Of a stretch of 64,000 nucleotides of DNA, positions 45,259 through 53,599 are shown one piece after another. Source of the stretch: CADEEV01 sp964442185 (GTDB taxonomy: Bacteria > Acidobacteriota > Vicinamibacteria > Fen-336); assembly GCA_964442185.1 (NCBI GenBank), contig CAYTWT010000229.1, positions 1 to 64,000 on the forward strand. Reading direction: 5' to 3'. The position numbers and the translations under genes were made by a program. The notes beneath the pieces are model-generated. The model was not told the origin of the DNA and searched no databases. It saw nothing but the letters and a program-made list of their open reading frames with translations. How positions within the stretch are numbered: position 1 is the first letter of the stretch; every line of letters starts with the position of its first letter.

Positions 45259-45882
45259 CTAGGGTGACGACCGGGCGACAATTTTGTAGTCCAGACCCAG
45301 TTCGTTCTTGACCTTCACGACCCCCGCCACGGACACCGGGCTGAGCCCAAAGTCCGTCTGCTTCAAGACCACCTGGCCGGTGGCCGTGAGTACGCCCGCT
45401 GCCAGGTTGACGCGCAGGGGCAGCACCAGGCTTCGGCGGACGCCCTTGATCGTCAGGTCGCCCGTGACGCGCAGGTTCCACGAGCCGTCGGGCACGAGGC
45501 GCCCCTCGACGCCGGTCGATTGGAACGTGATCTCCGGGAACTTGACGACGTCCAGCACGGCGGGGCCCGCCATCTTCGCCTGGACCTTGGGCACATCCTC
45601 AGGCGGCTCGCCCTGCCCGCCAACCTTCAGGCCGCTGGTGTCGAAGCGCAGGCTGACCGAGGACCGCGCCGGCGCTTCGCGGTTCGCGACGATCACACCC
45701 TCGATGCCGGTGGCCCGGACCTCGTGCTCATGGCCCGCGAAGCTGAACAGCCCACGCTTGCCGACGCTGATCCGGAAGTCGCTGGCGGCCGGGTCGACGA
45801 CGAAGCTCTCGTCCGCGCTCGCGGCGCCGGCGCCCAGCACCCAGAACGCAGACAAAGCGACGCCACGTCCCCTCACCCCCAA
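45259..45882 (-). CDS. Exported YceI-family lipid-binding-like protein
   Basis: This 207-residue protein has an N-terminal signal peptide (GVALSAFWVLGAGAASA). The lipocalin-like YceI beta-barrel includes FVVDPAASDFRISV, FAGHEHEV, FPEITFQSTGVE and VTGDLTIKGVRRSLVLPL. Periplasmic YceI proteins bind isoprenoid or other hydrophobic ligands. The start is TTG at 45882 or the GTG two codons later. It lies upstream of glnN on the same strand, but glnN has its own promoter. Confidence 0.85.
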   Translation of the reverse strand: MGVRGRGVALSAFWVLGAGAASADESFVVDPAASDFRISVGKRGLFSFAGHEHEVRATGIEGVIVANREAPARSSVSLRFDTSGLKVGGQGEPPEDVPKVQAKMAGPAVLDVVKFPEITFQSTGVEGRLVPDGSWNLRVTGDLTIKGVRRSLVLPLRVNLAAGVLTATGQVVLKQTDFGLSPVSVAGVVKVKNELGLDYKIVARSSP

Positions 45883-45971
45883 CGCGAGTCTCCCTGAGAG
45901 GCGAGTCTACTGCACGAGGCCTCGAGCGGTATGCGTATAGAATGGCGCTGCTTCGCCGGAGGACTGCTTTC

Positions 45972-48080
45972 TTGGCTACAAGCTCGATCCAAAGGCTGCA
46001 GGGACTCGATCAGGCGACCCTCGTCGGCATCTACCGCAACATGTACCTGTCGCGCCGAATCGACGACAAGGAGATCCAGCTCAAGCGCCAGAACAAGATC
46101 TATTTCCAGATCAGCGGCGCCGGCCACGAGGCGGTGCTCACGGCTGCGGGCCTGGTCCTCAAGCCGGGCCACGACTGGTTCTACGGCTACTACCGCGATC
46201 GCGCCCTGATGCTGCAACTGGGGATGACGCCAAACGACATGTTCCTCGCCGCCGTCGGCGCCAAGGACGATCCCAGCTCGGGCGGGCGGCAGATGCCCTC
46301 GCACTGGGCAAGCCCCAAGCTCCACGTCGTGACCAAATCGTCCCCCACGGGCACCCAGTTTCTGCAGGCGGTAGGCTGCGCCGAAGCCGGCCTGTACCTC
46401 GGGCGCGGCAACGCCGGAGGCAACCCGGGCCTGGCGTTCCAGGACGATGAGCTCGTCTACTGCTCGACCGGCGAGGGCACCACCTCGCAAGGCGAGTTCT
46501 GGGAGAGCCTCAACACGGCCTCGAACCGACGCCTGCCGGTCCTCTACCTGGTCGAGGACAACGGCTACGCCATCTCAGTCCCCGTCGAGCTCCAGACCGC
46601 GGGCGGGAGCATCTCGAAGCTGGTGCGCATGTTCCCGGACCTGCTGGTGCGCGAAGTGGACGGTTGCGATCCGCTGGCCAGTTTCGCCGTGCTGCGCGAA
46701 GCCGCCGCCTGGTGTCGCGCCCGCCGCGGCCCGGCCCTCGTCCACGCCCGCGTGATCCGCCCCTATTCCCACTCGCTGTCCGACGACGAGGCCCTCTACC
46801 GTGCCGCCGCCGAAAGGGACAAGGACGCCAAGCGCGACCCGCTCCGGACCTATCCGAAACTGCTCGTCGCCGAGGGCCTCGCCACGGAAGAGGAACTCTC
46901 GACACTCCGCGAGGGGATCGACCGCGAGGTGAACGCCGCGGCCGACGCCGCCTGCGCCTCCGCCGTGCCCGTTCCCGAGAGCGCGACCCTCCACGTCTAC
47001 TCCCGCGACGTCGATCCCACCTCGCGCGCCTTCGACACGGCGCCCCAAGCCACGGGCGACCTCAAGACCGTCGTCGACCTGCTGAACGCCTGCCTGCACG
47101 ACGAGATGCGCCGCGACCTGCGTATCGTCGTCTTCGGCGAAGACGTGGCCGACTGTAGCCGTGAACAGAGCCTCGCCGAGGTCAAGGGCAAGGGCGGCGT
47201 CTTCAAGGTCACCTACAACCTGCAGCGGCGCTTCGGTTCCGAGCGCGTCTTCAACTCGCCGCTGGCCGAGGCCAACATCGTCGGTCGCGCGATCGGCATG
47301 GCCACCCGCGGCCTCAAGCCCGTCGTCGAGATCCAATTCTTCGACTACATCTGGCCGGCGTACATGCAAATCCGCAACGAGCTGGCCCTGATCCGCTGGC
47401 GTTCGAACGGAGCCTTCAAGTGCCCGGTCGTGATCCGCGTCACCTACGGCGGCTATCTCCAGGGCGGTGCCGTGTACCACAGCCAGTGCGGCGAAGTGAT
47501 CTTCACCCACGTCCCCGGCCTGCGCGTGATCATTCCCTCGAACGCCCAGGACGCCAACGGCCTGCTCCGCACCGCGATCAGGAGCGACGACCCGGTGCTC
47601 TTCCTCGAACACAAGCACCTGTATCGGCAGACCTACAACAAGGGTGTCTATCCTGGCCCGGAATACATGATCCCGTTCGGCAAGGCCGCGACGCCGCGGC
47701 CCGGCAACGACCTGACGATCGTCACCTTCGGCGCTCTCGTGCAACGCTCGCTGGTGGCCGCCAAGAAGGCCGAAGAGGAAGGCATCAGCGTCGAGGTGAT
47801 CGACCTACGCAGCTTGTCCCCCTACGACTGGGACGCCATCGCCGCCAGCGTCAAGCGCACGGGCAAGGTGATCGTGGCTCAGGAAGACAGTCGTTCCTGG
47901 GGCTACATGGCCGAGATCGCCGCCCGCATCGGCGAAGAGCTCTTCGATCACCTCGACGCGCCCGTGAAACGCATCGGCGCCCTGGACACCTTCGTCGGCT
48001 ACGCGCCGGTCCTGGAAGACGCGATCCTTCCGCAGACCGAGGGCCTGCTGAACGCGATCCGCGACCTGAAGCGCTACTAG
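45972..48080 (+). CDS. Fused alpha-beta 2-oxoacid dehydrogenase E1 component
   Basis: This is a 702-residue protein. Residues about 1-330 are E1-alpha with the thiamine-diphosphate motif STGEGTTSQGEFWESLNTAS; residues about 365-702 are E1-beta (VFGEDVADCSREQS, FNSPLAEANIVGRAIGMA, HSQCGEVIFTHVPGLRV). It decarboxylates a 2-oxoacid, branched-chain or pyruvate-like, onto lipoyl-E2. The TTG at 45972 is chosen because GGAGG (45958-45962) lies nine bases upstream; an ATG at 45942 overlaps a likely -10 box TATAGA (45936-45941). No E2 or E3 gene is near. Confidence 0.9.
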   Translation: MATSSIQRLQGLDQATLVGIYRNMYLSRRIDDKEIQLKRQNKIYFQISGAGHEAVLTAAGLVLKPGHDWFYGYYRDRALMLQLGMTPNDMFLAAVGAKDDPSSGGRQMPSHWASPKLHVVTKSSPTGTQFLQAVGCAEAGLYLGRGNAGGNPGLAFQDDELVYCSTGEGTTSQGEFWESLNTASNRRLPVLYLVEDNGYAISVPVELQTAGGSISKLVRMFPDLLVREVDGCDPLASFAVLREAAAWCRARRGPALVHARVIRPYSHSLSDDEALYRAAAERDKDAKRDPLRTYPKLLVAEGLATEEELSTLREGIDREVNAAADAACASAVPVPESATLHVYSRDVDPTSRAFDTAPQATGDLKTVVDLLNACLHDEMRRDLRIVVFGEDVADCSREQSLAEVKGKGGVFKVTYNLQRRFGSERVFNSPLAEANIVGRAIGMATRGLKPVVEIQFFDYIWPAYMQIRNELALIRWRSNGAFKCPVVIRVTYGGYLQGGAVYHSQCGEVIFTHVPGLRVIIPSNAQDANGLLRTAIRSDDPVLFLEHKHLYRQTYNKGVYPGPEYMIPFGKAATPRPGNDLTIVTFGALVQRSLVAAKKAEEEGISVEVIDLRSLSPYDWDAIAASVKRTGKVIVAQEDSRSWGYMAEIAARIGEELFDHLDAPVKRIGALDTFVGYAPVLEDAILPQTEGLLNAIRDLKRY

Positions 48081-48211
48081 TGCGCCAGGGCGAAACCTTC
48101 ATATAGAGCCGACGTGTTATTCATGGAGTACAGGTTGAAATACACGGCTTTGCCATCCCGGCTCCAGCCCAACCCCTCGTCCGCTGCAACGCGTTCTTCT
48201 ACGACGCGCGA
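48077..48211 (-). pseudogene. Remnant of a PD40/beta-propeller protein C-terminus
   Basis: On the minus strand, directly after the TGA of the small hypothetical gene and in the same frame, 44 codons read as convincing protein ending at TAG 48079-48077. It includes GLGWSRDGKAVYFNLYS, a typical PD40 blade edge like those of TolB. There is no start codon of its own except an internal ATG, and no upstream propeller. The piece is AT-richer than its surroundings. It is most likely the tail of a lost gene. Confidence 0.45.
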
Positions 48212-48448
48212 TCAGGAGGCCTTGCGAAGCGAAAGCCGGACGATCCTGGGGACTTCCACGGCAGCGAACCAATCTGCCGGGTAAAGGTAGCCCTCGCCGT
48301 CTTCGTCAATGACGCGAACCAGGCTATCAGCGGCAGCCTTGCGATCCGGAAGGACGACGTAGATCTTGTTGCGTTCGAGGGACGCCTCGTTGCCGGCGTT
48401 CTTGATGCAGACGCCGTACCGTCGCGAGACCTGCTTCTTGGCGCTCAT
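48212..48448 (-). CDS. Small conserved-looking hypothetical protein
   Basis: This 78-residue soluble protein contains RYGVCIKNAGNEASLERNKI and VRVIDEDGEGYLYPADWFAAVEVP. The pattern (valine-rich strands, aspartate turns, ending in a basic tail) looks like a small beta-barrel of the sort often annotated as hypothetical. The ATG at 48448 is preferred; an upstream ATG at 48481 is possible. It belongs to a patch of 850 bp with lower GC and gene remnants. Function unknown. Confidence 0.6.
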   Translation of the reverse strand: MSAKKQVSRRYGVCIKNAGNEASLERNKIYVVLPDRKAAADSLVRVIDEDGEGYLYPADWFAAVEVPRIVRLSLRKAS

Positions 48449-48556
48449 GGATTTCAATCGGTGTACCGCTTGTACTCTCATGCGAAGGATCGGCCGAGAA
48501 GGGCGGCGGAAGGAAACCAGGAACGGGCCTGAGCCGCGTTGGGCTGCCTCGCCCTG

Positions 48557-48814
48557 CTACCTGGGCACATCCTCGAGGCGATACTCGAACCAGTCCTCGT
48601 CAGTCGCAAAGCCGATCAGCACTCCCGCTGGCCGGCCGTGCCGCGTGATGACGATCTCTTCGTCCGCCGCCAACCTCAGGTACCGAGAAAGGTCATCCTT
48701 CACCTTTGCCAGGGCGACCCGCTGCGCTTGGGGTGCTCGCTTCTTCGAGCCACTCCTGCGCCTTCGACTTGGGGACGATGGCGAGGACTTCGACTGTCTT
48801 CTCACTGACGTCAT
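48557..48814 (-). CDS. Phd/YefM-like antitoxin, start uncertain
   Basis: The C-terminal 55 residues show a Phd/YefM core: VALAKVKDDLSRYLRLAADEEIVITRHGRPAGVLIGF in successive parts. The only good start, ATG 48814, adds about 30 Ser/Arg-rich residues that are merely the toxin gene read in another frame; the next in-frame start, a GTG, would remove the first strand. The antitoxin may therefore be decayed or use an unusual start. It follows and overlaps the toxin remnant. Confidence 0.55.
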   Translation of the reverse strand: MTSVRRQSKSSPSSPSRRRRSGSKKRAPQAQRVALAKVKDDLSRYLRLAADEEIVITRHGRPAGVLIGFATDEDWFEYRLEDVPR

Positions 48815-48938
48815 AAAACACCCTTACCTCTTCCACCCTCAAGCGGTACTGCGGGCGCTCGAGACCGCGAAGCCGCTTGCTGACCTTCCGCGGCTCGTGC
48901 CGCAGACGTAACTCGATCGCATCGCGGACACGTTCAAC
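48693..48938 (-). pseudogene. 5'-truncated RelE/ParE-type toxin
   Basis: Recognisable sequence on the minus strand is VERVRDAIELRLRHEPRKV, then LERPQYRLRVEEVRVFYDV and VEVLAIVPKSKAQEWL, which is the body of a RelE-fold toxin. The first strand and helix (about 20 residues) that the family needs are missing. In this frame upstream there is only the cupin gene read out of frame, with no ATG, GTG or TTG for a long way. It is probably inactive. It overlaps the antitoxin by about 120 bp. Confidence 0.55.
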
Positions 48939-48940
48939 CG

Positions 48941-49315
48941 CTACGGCTTGCTCGTCCCCTGCCGTCCGTACCGATCCTCGAGCCTGACCACGTCCTCGAG
49001 CTCCGGCGTCGAAACCTCGACGATGTCGCAGTCGGTCAGGGCAGTCATCCGATGCACCGTGCCGGGCGTAATGTGGAACACGTCGCCGGGATTCATCTCG
49101 ATCCGCCGAAGCTCGCCCGAATCCCCGGCCGGCTTGGTCTCGAACAACAGCCGCCCGGATTGGATCAGGATCGTCTCGTCCTTCACGTTGTGGTACTGAA
49201 GCGAGAGGCTCTCCCCCGCCTTCACGTGCAGGATCTTGCCGACGTAGCGCTCGGTTCGCGCCCACCAGATCTCATGCCCCCACGGCTTCTCGACCTTCTT
49301 CGGCCTCTCGGACAA
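48941..49315 (-). CDS. Cupin, mannose-6-phosphate-isomerase-like
   Basis: This 124-residue single cupin barrel contains KPWGHEIWWARTERYVGKIL, HNVKDETILIQSGRLLF and PGDVFHITPGTVHRM. It resembles the C-terminal isomerase cupin of ManC/type II phosphomannose isomerases. The H and E metal ligands are visible. The TTG at 49315 has AAGGAG seven bases upstream. It lies 13 bp after the EI gene. A role in sugar-phosphate isomerisation is plausible; small cupins with other roles look similar. Confidence 0.8.
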   Translation of the reverse strand: MSERPKKVEKPWGHEIWWARTERYVGKILHVKAGESLSLQYHNVKDETILIQSGRLLFETKPAGDSGELRRIEMNPGDVFHITPGTVHRMTALTDCDIVEVSTPELEDVVRLEDRYGRQGTSKP

Positions 49316-49328
49316 GGTGCCGCTCCTT

Positions 49329-51074
49329 CTATGATTGGACGGGCAGGGCCTCGGGCAACGCATGCCCCAGCGCGCGCCGCAGATGCTCTTCGATGGCACG
49401 GGCGTTCGGCAAGCGCAGCGCGATCACCGCCGCCTCACGCGCGGCCTCGACCGAGGTAGCGCGCAGCGCGGCCTTCACGCGCGGAATCGCAGCCGGACTC
49501 ATCGACAGCTCCCGAACCCCGAGCCCCACGAGCAGCAGCGCCTGAAGCGGATCCGCCGCCATCTCGCCGCAGACCGAGAGCGGCCGGCCGTGCGTCGCCG
49601 CGGACTCCAGCGCATGCCGGATCGTGCGCAGCACGGCCGGATGCAACGCCTCGTAGTGCGCGGCGACGCGTGGATCGGCCCGATCGACGGCGAGCAGGTA
49701 TTGAACCAGATCATTCGTCCCGATGCTGAAGAAATCGACCTCGGGCGCCAGCAGATCGGCGCTGAGCGCGGCGCTCGGGATTTCGAGGGTCAGGCCCAGC
49801 GGCACGTGCTCGACAAAGGCCAACCCCTCCCGCCGCAAGCTCTGACGCGCATCCGCCACGAGCTGCTTCGCGAGGCGCAGGTCACCCGGTCCCGCGATGA
49901 ACGGGAACAGGATCCGAAGCTCCCCCTGGACGGCGGCGCGCAAGAGCGCCCGGATCTGGGTAAGGAACGGCTCCGGATCATGAGCCAGCAGGCGCAGTGC
50001 GCGCTCGCCCAGGGCGGGGTTGGAACTGCTCGGGCCGCCTGGGGCGAGATCCTCGCGGCCGACATCCCAGGTGCGAACGGTGACGGGGTGCGGTCGAACG
50101 ACGTCGAGCAGCGAGGCGTAGACCTCCACCTGTCGCGCCTCGCTCGGAAACGCCCGCGCCCGCCCGAGCAGGTACTCGGACCGAAACAGCCCGATGCCTT
50201 CAGCCCCGTACAAGAGCGCGGTCGCCGCCTCCTCCGGGAACTCGGCGTTGGCGCGCAGGCACACTCGCACGCCATCGCATGTCACCGCGGGCAGCCCGCG
50301 CGTCTCCTGCAAGCGCACTTCCTCGACGCGGGCCTGCTCCTGGCGCACGCGGTATCCCGCGAGGGCCGGCTGCGAAGGCTCGACGATCACGACCCCACGC
50401 GTCCCGTCCACGACGACGAGCGCCCCCGCCGGAATCCTCCTGGTCGCCTCGCGTAGCCCCACCACCGCGGGCACGCCCCGCGAGCGGGCGAGGATTGCCG
50501 TGTGCGACGTGGCCGAGCCCCCGTCCGTCACCACGGCCAGCACCCGCTCCCAGTCGAGATCGGCGGCCTCGGAAGGCGTGATCTCGCCGGCCACCAGCAC
50601 GTGAGGGCGCGGCAGCCGCGAGAGCGTTGGGGCGTCGGCCGCGCCCAGCAGATTCAGGTGGATGCGACCCGTCACGTCGTCGAGGTCCGCGCTGCGTTCC
50701 TTGAGATAGGCGTCGCCGAACTCGCCGAAGAGCGCGTGCAACTGCTCCGAGACCGTACGCAGGGCCCAGGCCGCGTTCACATGCTCCTCGCGAATCACCG
50801 CCAGGCTGCGGTCGAGCAGGAGCGGATCCTCCAGCATCAGCAGCTGGGCGGCGAAGATGTAGGCGTGCGGGCTGTCCACTTCGCGCGCGAGCCGCTGCTT
50901 GATCCTCTGCAGCTGTTGTCGGGACTCTTCGACTGCGCGCATCAGGCGCTTTACCTCGGTCTCGACCTGGTCCGGCGGCAGCAGCAAGCGGAACACCGTG
51001 ATCGACTCGCGCTCCAGGACGAGCGCCTCACCGACCGCGATGCCCGGCGAAACGCCGGCCCCTGAGAGTTCCAC
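49329..51074 (-). CDS. ptsI: Phosphoenolpyruvate-protein phosphotransferase (enzyme I)
   Basis: This 581-residue protein takes phosphate from PEP via His191 (GGSATSHTAILARS) and passes it to HPr. The N-terminal HPr-binding helical domain, the swivelling His domain and the C-terminal PEP barrel (FRSEYLLGR, FFSIGTNDLVQYLLAVDR) are all present. It has no N-terminal GAF domain, so it is EI and not EI-Ntr. The GTG start abuts the HPr stop. No EIIB or EIIC gene is near, so the output is probably regulatory. Confidence 0.95.
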   Translation of the reverse strand: MELSGAGVSPGIAVGEALVLERESITVFRLLLPPDQVETEVKRLMRAVEESRQQLQRIKQRLAREVDSPHAYIFAAQLLMLEDPLLLDRSLAVIREEHVNAAWALRTVSEQLHALFGEFGDAYLKERSADLDDVTGRIHLNLLGAADAPTLSRLPRPHVLVAGEITPSEAADLDWERVLAVVTDGGSATSHTAILARSRGVPAVVGLREATRRIPAGALVVVDGTRGVVIVEPSQPALAGYRVRQEQARVEEVRLQETRGLPAVTCDGVRVCLRANAEFPEEAATALLYGAEGIGLFRSEYLLGRARAFPSEARQVEVYASLLDVVRPHPVTVRTWDVGREDLAPGGPSSSNPALGERALRLLAHDPEPFLTQIRALLRAAVQGELRILFPFIAGPGDLRLAKQLVADARQSLRREGLAFVEHVPLGLTLEIPSAALSADLLAPEVDFFSIGTNDLVQYLLAVDRADPRVAAHYEALHPAVLRTIRHALESAATHGRPLSVCGEMAADPLQALLLVGLGVRELSMSPAAIPRVKAALRATSVEAAREAAVIALRLPNARAIEEHLRRALGHALPEALPVQS

Positions 51075-51341
51075 TTACGCTTCCCCGAAGCCGCTCTCGA
51101 CCAGCGAGACGAGCGTCTTAATACAGGCGGACTCGTCGTCGCCGTCGGCGGCGAGCAGCAGTCGCGTGCCCCGAGAGGCGGCCAGCAGCAGGATGCCGAG
51201 GATCGACTTCCCGTCCATCGTCCGCTCGTCCCGCGTGACGCTCACCCGCGACCGGAAGGCGGCCGCCGCCTGGACGAAGCGCGCCGCCGCCCGGGCGTGC
51301 AACCCGAGCCGGTTCCGAATCTCCACCTCACACTGCTTCAC
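51075..51341 (-). CDS. ptsH: HPr phosphocarrier protein
   Basis: This 88-residue protein has the phosphorylated histidine exactly at position 15 (GLHARAAARF). Ser46 lies in GKSILGILLLAA, the site modified by HPr kinase, and hprK is encoded 1.3 kb away, so both inputs exist. The GTG overlaps the EIIA stop by four bases. Whether it is HPr or NPr cannot be settled by sequence alone, but with HprK, Ser46 control is expected. Confidence 0.94.
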   Translation of the reverse strand: MKQCEVEIRNRLGLHARAAARFVQAAAAFRSRVSVTRDERTMDGKSILGILLLAASRGTRLLLAADGDDESACIKTLVSLVESGFGEA

Positions 51342-51736
51342 GCCTGCTTCTTCTCCAGCAGCTCACTCGCGACGTAGATGGCGCCCCTGCCCTGGTCCCG
51401 GATCACCCTGGCGACCTCGAGCAGATCACCCTCGCGCAGGGTACTGAGCTTGATCAGCATCGGCAGGTTGACGCCGGTCACGATCTCCACCTCGGGTGAA
51501 AGCAGCGGCAGGCTCACGTTCGTGGGCGTGCCTCCGAACATGTCGGTGAGGATCAGCGCCGGCGCGCCTCCGACCGACTCTAGCGCCTCGTCGATTGCGC
51601 TCCGTGCCGCCAGCATGTCGTCGCTCCAGCCGACCGAGACCGCCGCGGCCCGCGGCATCTCCCCGACGATCTCTCGGGCCGCCTTCAGCAGCTCCACCGC
51701 CACCTGTCCGTGGCTCACGACGAGGATTCCGATCAT
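51338..51736 (-). CDS. PTS EIIA component, mannose family
   Basis: This 132-residue EIIA-Man-fold protein has the phosphorylation site His9 in MIGILVVSHGQVA and the ALILTDMFGGTPTNVSL loop. There is no fused IIB domain and no IIC/IID genes are near. It therefore probably serves as a phosphorylation-dependent regulator and not as part of a transporter. It shares ATGA with rapZ; the longer open frame upstream is the shadow of rapZ. Confidence 0.92.
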   Translation of the reverse strand: MIGILVVSHGQVAVELLKAAREIVGEMPRAAAVSVGWSDDMLAARSAIDEALESVGGAPALILTDMFGGTPTNVSLPLLSPEVEIVTGVNLPMLIKLSTLREGDLLEVARVIRDQGRGAIYVASELLEKKQA

Positions 51737-52629
51737 GCCAGCCTCATGTCGCGATGCCGCACCTTTGGCGCGTAGCCGCGGGCCACGAGCGCGTCGCGTA
51801 GCGCGTTCGCGATCATCACCGAACGATGTCGACCGCCGGTGCAGCCGATCGCGAGCGTGAGATAGCTCTTGCCCTCGCGCAGGTAGCGCGGCAGCACGAA
51901 GTCGAGGAACGACACGAGCCGCTTCATGAAGCGGGCGGTGTCCGCCTGGGCCCGCATATAGCGCACCACCGCGGCGTGGTTGCCGGTGAGCCGCTTGAGC
52001 CCGGCTACGAAGTTGGGGTTGGGCAGGAAGCGCACATCGAAGACCAGGTCGGCCTCGGAGGGCACGCCGTACTTGTACCCGAAGGACAGGATCGAGACGA
52101 CCGTCTCGCTCTCGGCTCCCCGGTGGTCGTACTGATCGCGGACGTACTCGCGCAGCTCGTGCACCGTGTAGCTTGAGGTGTCGAGGATCCGGTCCGCCAT
52201 CTTGCGGATCGGCGCCAGCGCCTGGCGTTCGTCCTTGATGGCTTCCTTGACGGGCTCGTTCACCGCCATCGGGTGCGGCCGCCTGGTCTCGCTGAAGCGG
52301 CGCTGCAGGACCTTCTCGTCCGCCTCCAGGAACAGCAGCGAGGCCCTCACGCCCTTGGCGCGGATCGCGCGATACACCGCCGGAAAACGGCGCACGAAAT
52401 CCCGCTCGCGTACGTCCACGACCAGCGCCGAACGGCGCAACTCCTCCGAGCCACGGAGCAGCTCCGCGAAGCGCGGGATCAGGGCCGTGGGCAGGTTGTC
52501 GACGCAGAACCAACCGCCATCCTCGAGGGCCCGCATCACGTGCGTCTTGCCCGAGCCCGACAGGCCCGTGATCACGAGGATCTCGGCCCCCCGGCGTTTC
52601 TCGCGGCCGGCGCGCTTGGGGCCGCTCAC
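51733..52629 (-). CDS. rapZ: RapZ, P-loop regulator / RNase adapter
   Basis: This 298-residue protein has Walker A GLSGSGKTHVMRAL and the C-terminal FDVRFLPNP plus IGCTGGRHRSV block typical of YvcJ/RapZ. In E. coli it senses glucosamine-6-phosphate and steers sRNA decay; in other phyla it is a nucleotide-binding protein of less clear role. The GTG start overlaps the hprK stop (GTGA). The hprK-rapZ-EIIA-HPr-EI order is seen in several Gram-negative lineages. Confidence 0.93.
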   Translation of the reverse strand: MSGPKRAGREKRRGAEILVITGLSGSGKTHVMRALEDGGWFCVDNLPTALIPRFAELLRGSEELRRSALVVDVRERDFVRRFPAVYRAIRAKGVRASLLFLEADEKVLQRRFSETRRPHPMAVNEPVKEAIKDERQALAPIRKMADRILDTSSYTVHELREYVRDQYDHRGAESETVVSILSFGYKYGVPSEADLVFDVRFLPNPNFVAGLKRLTGNHAAVVRYMRAQADTARFMKRLVSFLDFVLPRYLREGKSYLTLAIGCTGGRHRSVMIANALRDALVARGYAPKVRHRDMRLA

Positions 52630-53594
52630 GGCTCGCCTCGCTGGATCAGGGCGTCGACACGCTCCGCGAGGCGCTGCGCCGCGTCGTAGCCGCGCTCCTT
52701 CAAGAGCTGGTTCCGGGAGGCCACCTCGACGAGCAGGGCGATGTTCCGGCCGGGAGCGACAGGCATGCGAATCAGCGGAACCGGGAGGCCGAGGATGTCG
52801 TGGCTCTCGGCGCGCAGCCCGAGCCGGTCGTACTCACGGCCGCTCTCCCAACGCTCCAGGTTCACGACCAGCTCCAAGCGCTTCGAGAGCCGGATCGCCG
52901 AGACGCCGTACAGGTCCTTGATGTTCAGGACCCCGAGCCCGCGCAGCTCCATGTGATAGCGTGTGAGCTCCGGCGAGGAGCCAAAGAGCGCGTCGCCCAG
53001 CTTCTTGATCTCGACGACGTCGTCGGCGACCAGCCGATGGCCACGGTCGACCAGGTCCAGCGCGCACTCCGACTTCCCGCTCCCGCTCTCCCCCGTGATC
53101 AGCACGCCGAGGCCGAACACGTCCATCAAGACCGAGTGCTGATGCACGCGCTCGGCCAGCCGCTCGTCCAGAAAGGCCGAGAGTTGCTTGATCAGGCGCG
53201 TCGACTCGAGCCGCGTCGCGAGCAGCGGGATGCCGCGGCGCTCGGCCTCGTCCAGAAGCTCGGCGGGCGGCTTGAGGCCCTTCGTGACCACGAAGCAGGA
53301 GACCTTGCGGCGACACAGCTTGCGCAAGATCGCGGCTCGCGCGTCGGGTTTGAGCTTGCGCAGGAAGCTCATCTCACTGCCACCCACGATCTGCACCCGT
53401 CCGTAGCGGATGTAGTCGGTGTGGCCGGTGAACGCCAGGCCCGGACGCTGGACGCGCGAGAGCAGGATGCTGCGCTTCACACCGGCGCTCCCAGCCACCA
53501 GGCGCAGGCCCAGCCCCGTGGCCTCAGGGCCGATCAGCTCTTCGACCTGGAGGCTGGGGGCTTTGCGGGCGAGTGGCGGCCGCCGGCGAGCCAC
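52626..53594 (-). CDS. hprK: HPr kinase/phosphorylase
   Basis: This 322-residue protein has an N-terminal regulatory domain (about 1-140) and a catalytic domain with Walker A GESGSGKS (168-175), the ADDVVEIKK aspartates and the family signature RGLGVLNIKDLYG. It phosphorylates HPr at Ser46 using ATP or pyrophosphate and reverses the reaction with phosphate. The first residues are Arg/Pro-rich. It starts five bases after the hpf stop. Confidence 0.95.
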   Translation of the reverse strand: MARRRPPLARKAPSLQVEELIGPEATGLGLRLVAGSAGVKRSILLSRVQRPGLAFTGHTDYIRYGRVQIVGGSEMSFLRKLKPDARAAILRKLCRRKVSCFVVTKGLKPPAELLDEAERRGIPLLATRLESTRLIKQLSAFLDERLAERVHQHSVLMDVFGLGVLITGESGSGKSECALDLVDRGHRLVADDVVEIKKLGDALFGSSPELTRYHMELRGLGVLNIKDLYGVSAIRLSKRLELVVNLERWESGREYDRLGLRAESHDILGLPVPLIRMPVAPGRNIALLVEVASRNQLLKERGYDAAQRLAERVDALIQRGEP

Positions 53595-53599
53595 GCGCC

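Noticed and set aside
48212..48214. TGA followed in frame by protein-like sequence, suggesting readthrough or selenocysteine
   Set aside because: The small protein before the TGA looks complete and no obvious SECIS-like stem follows the TGA; a gene remnant is simpler.
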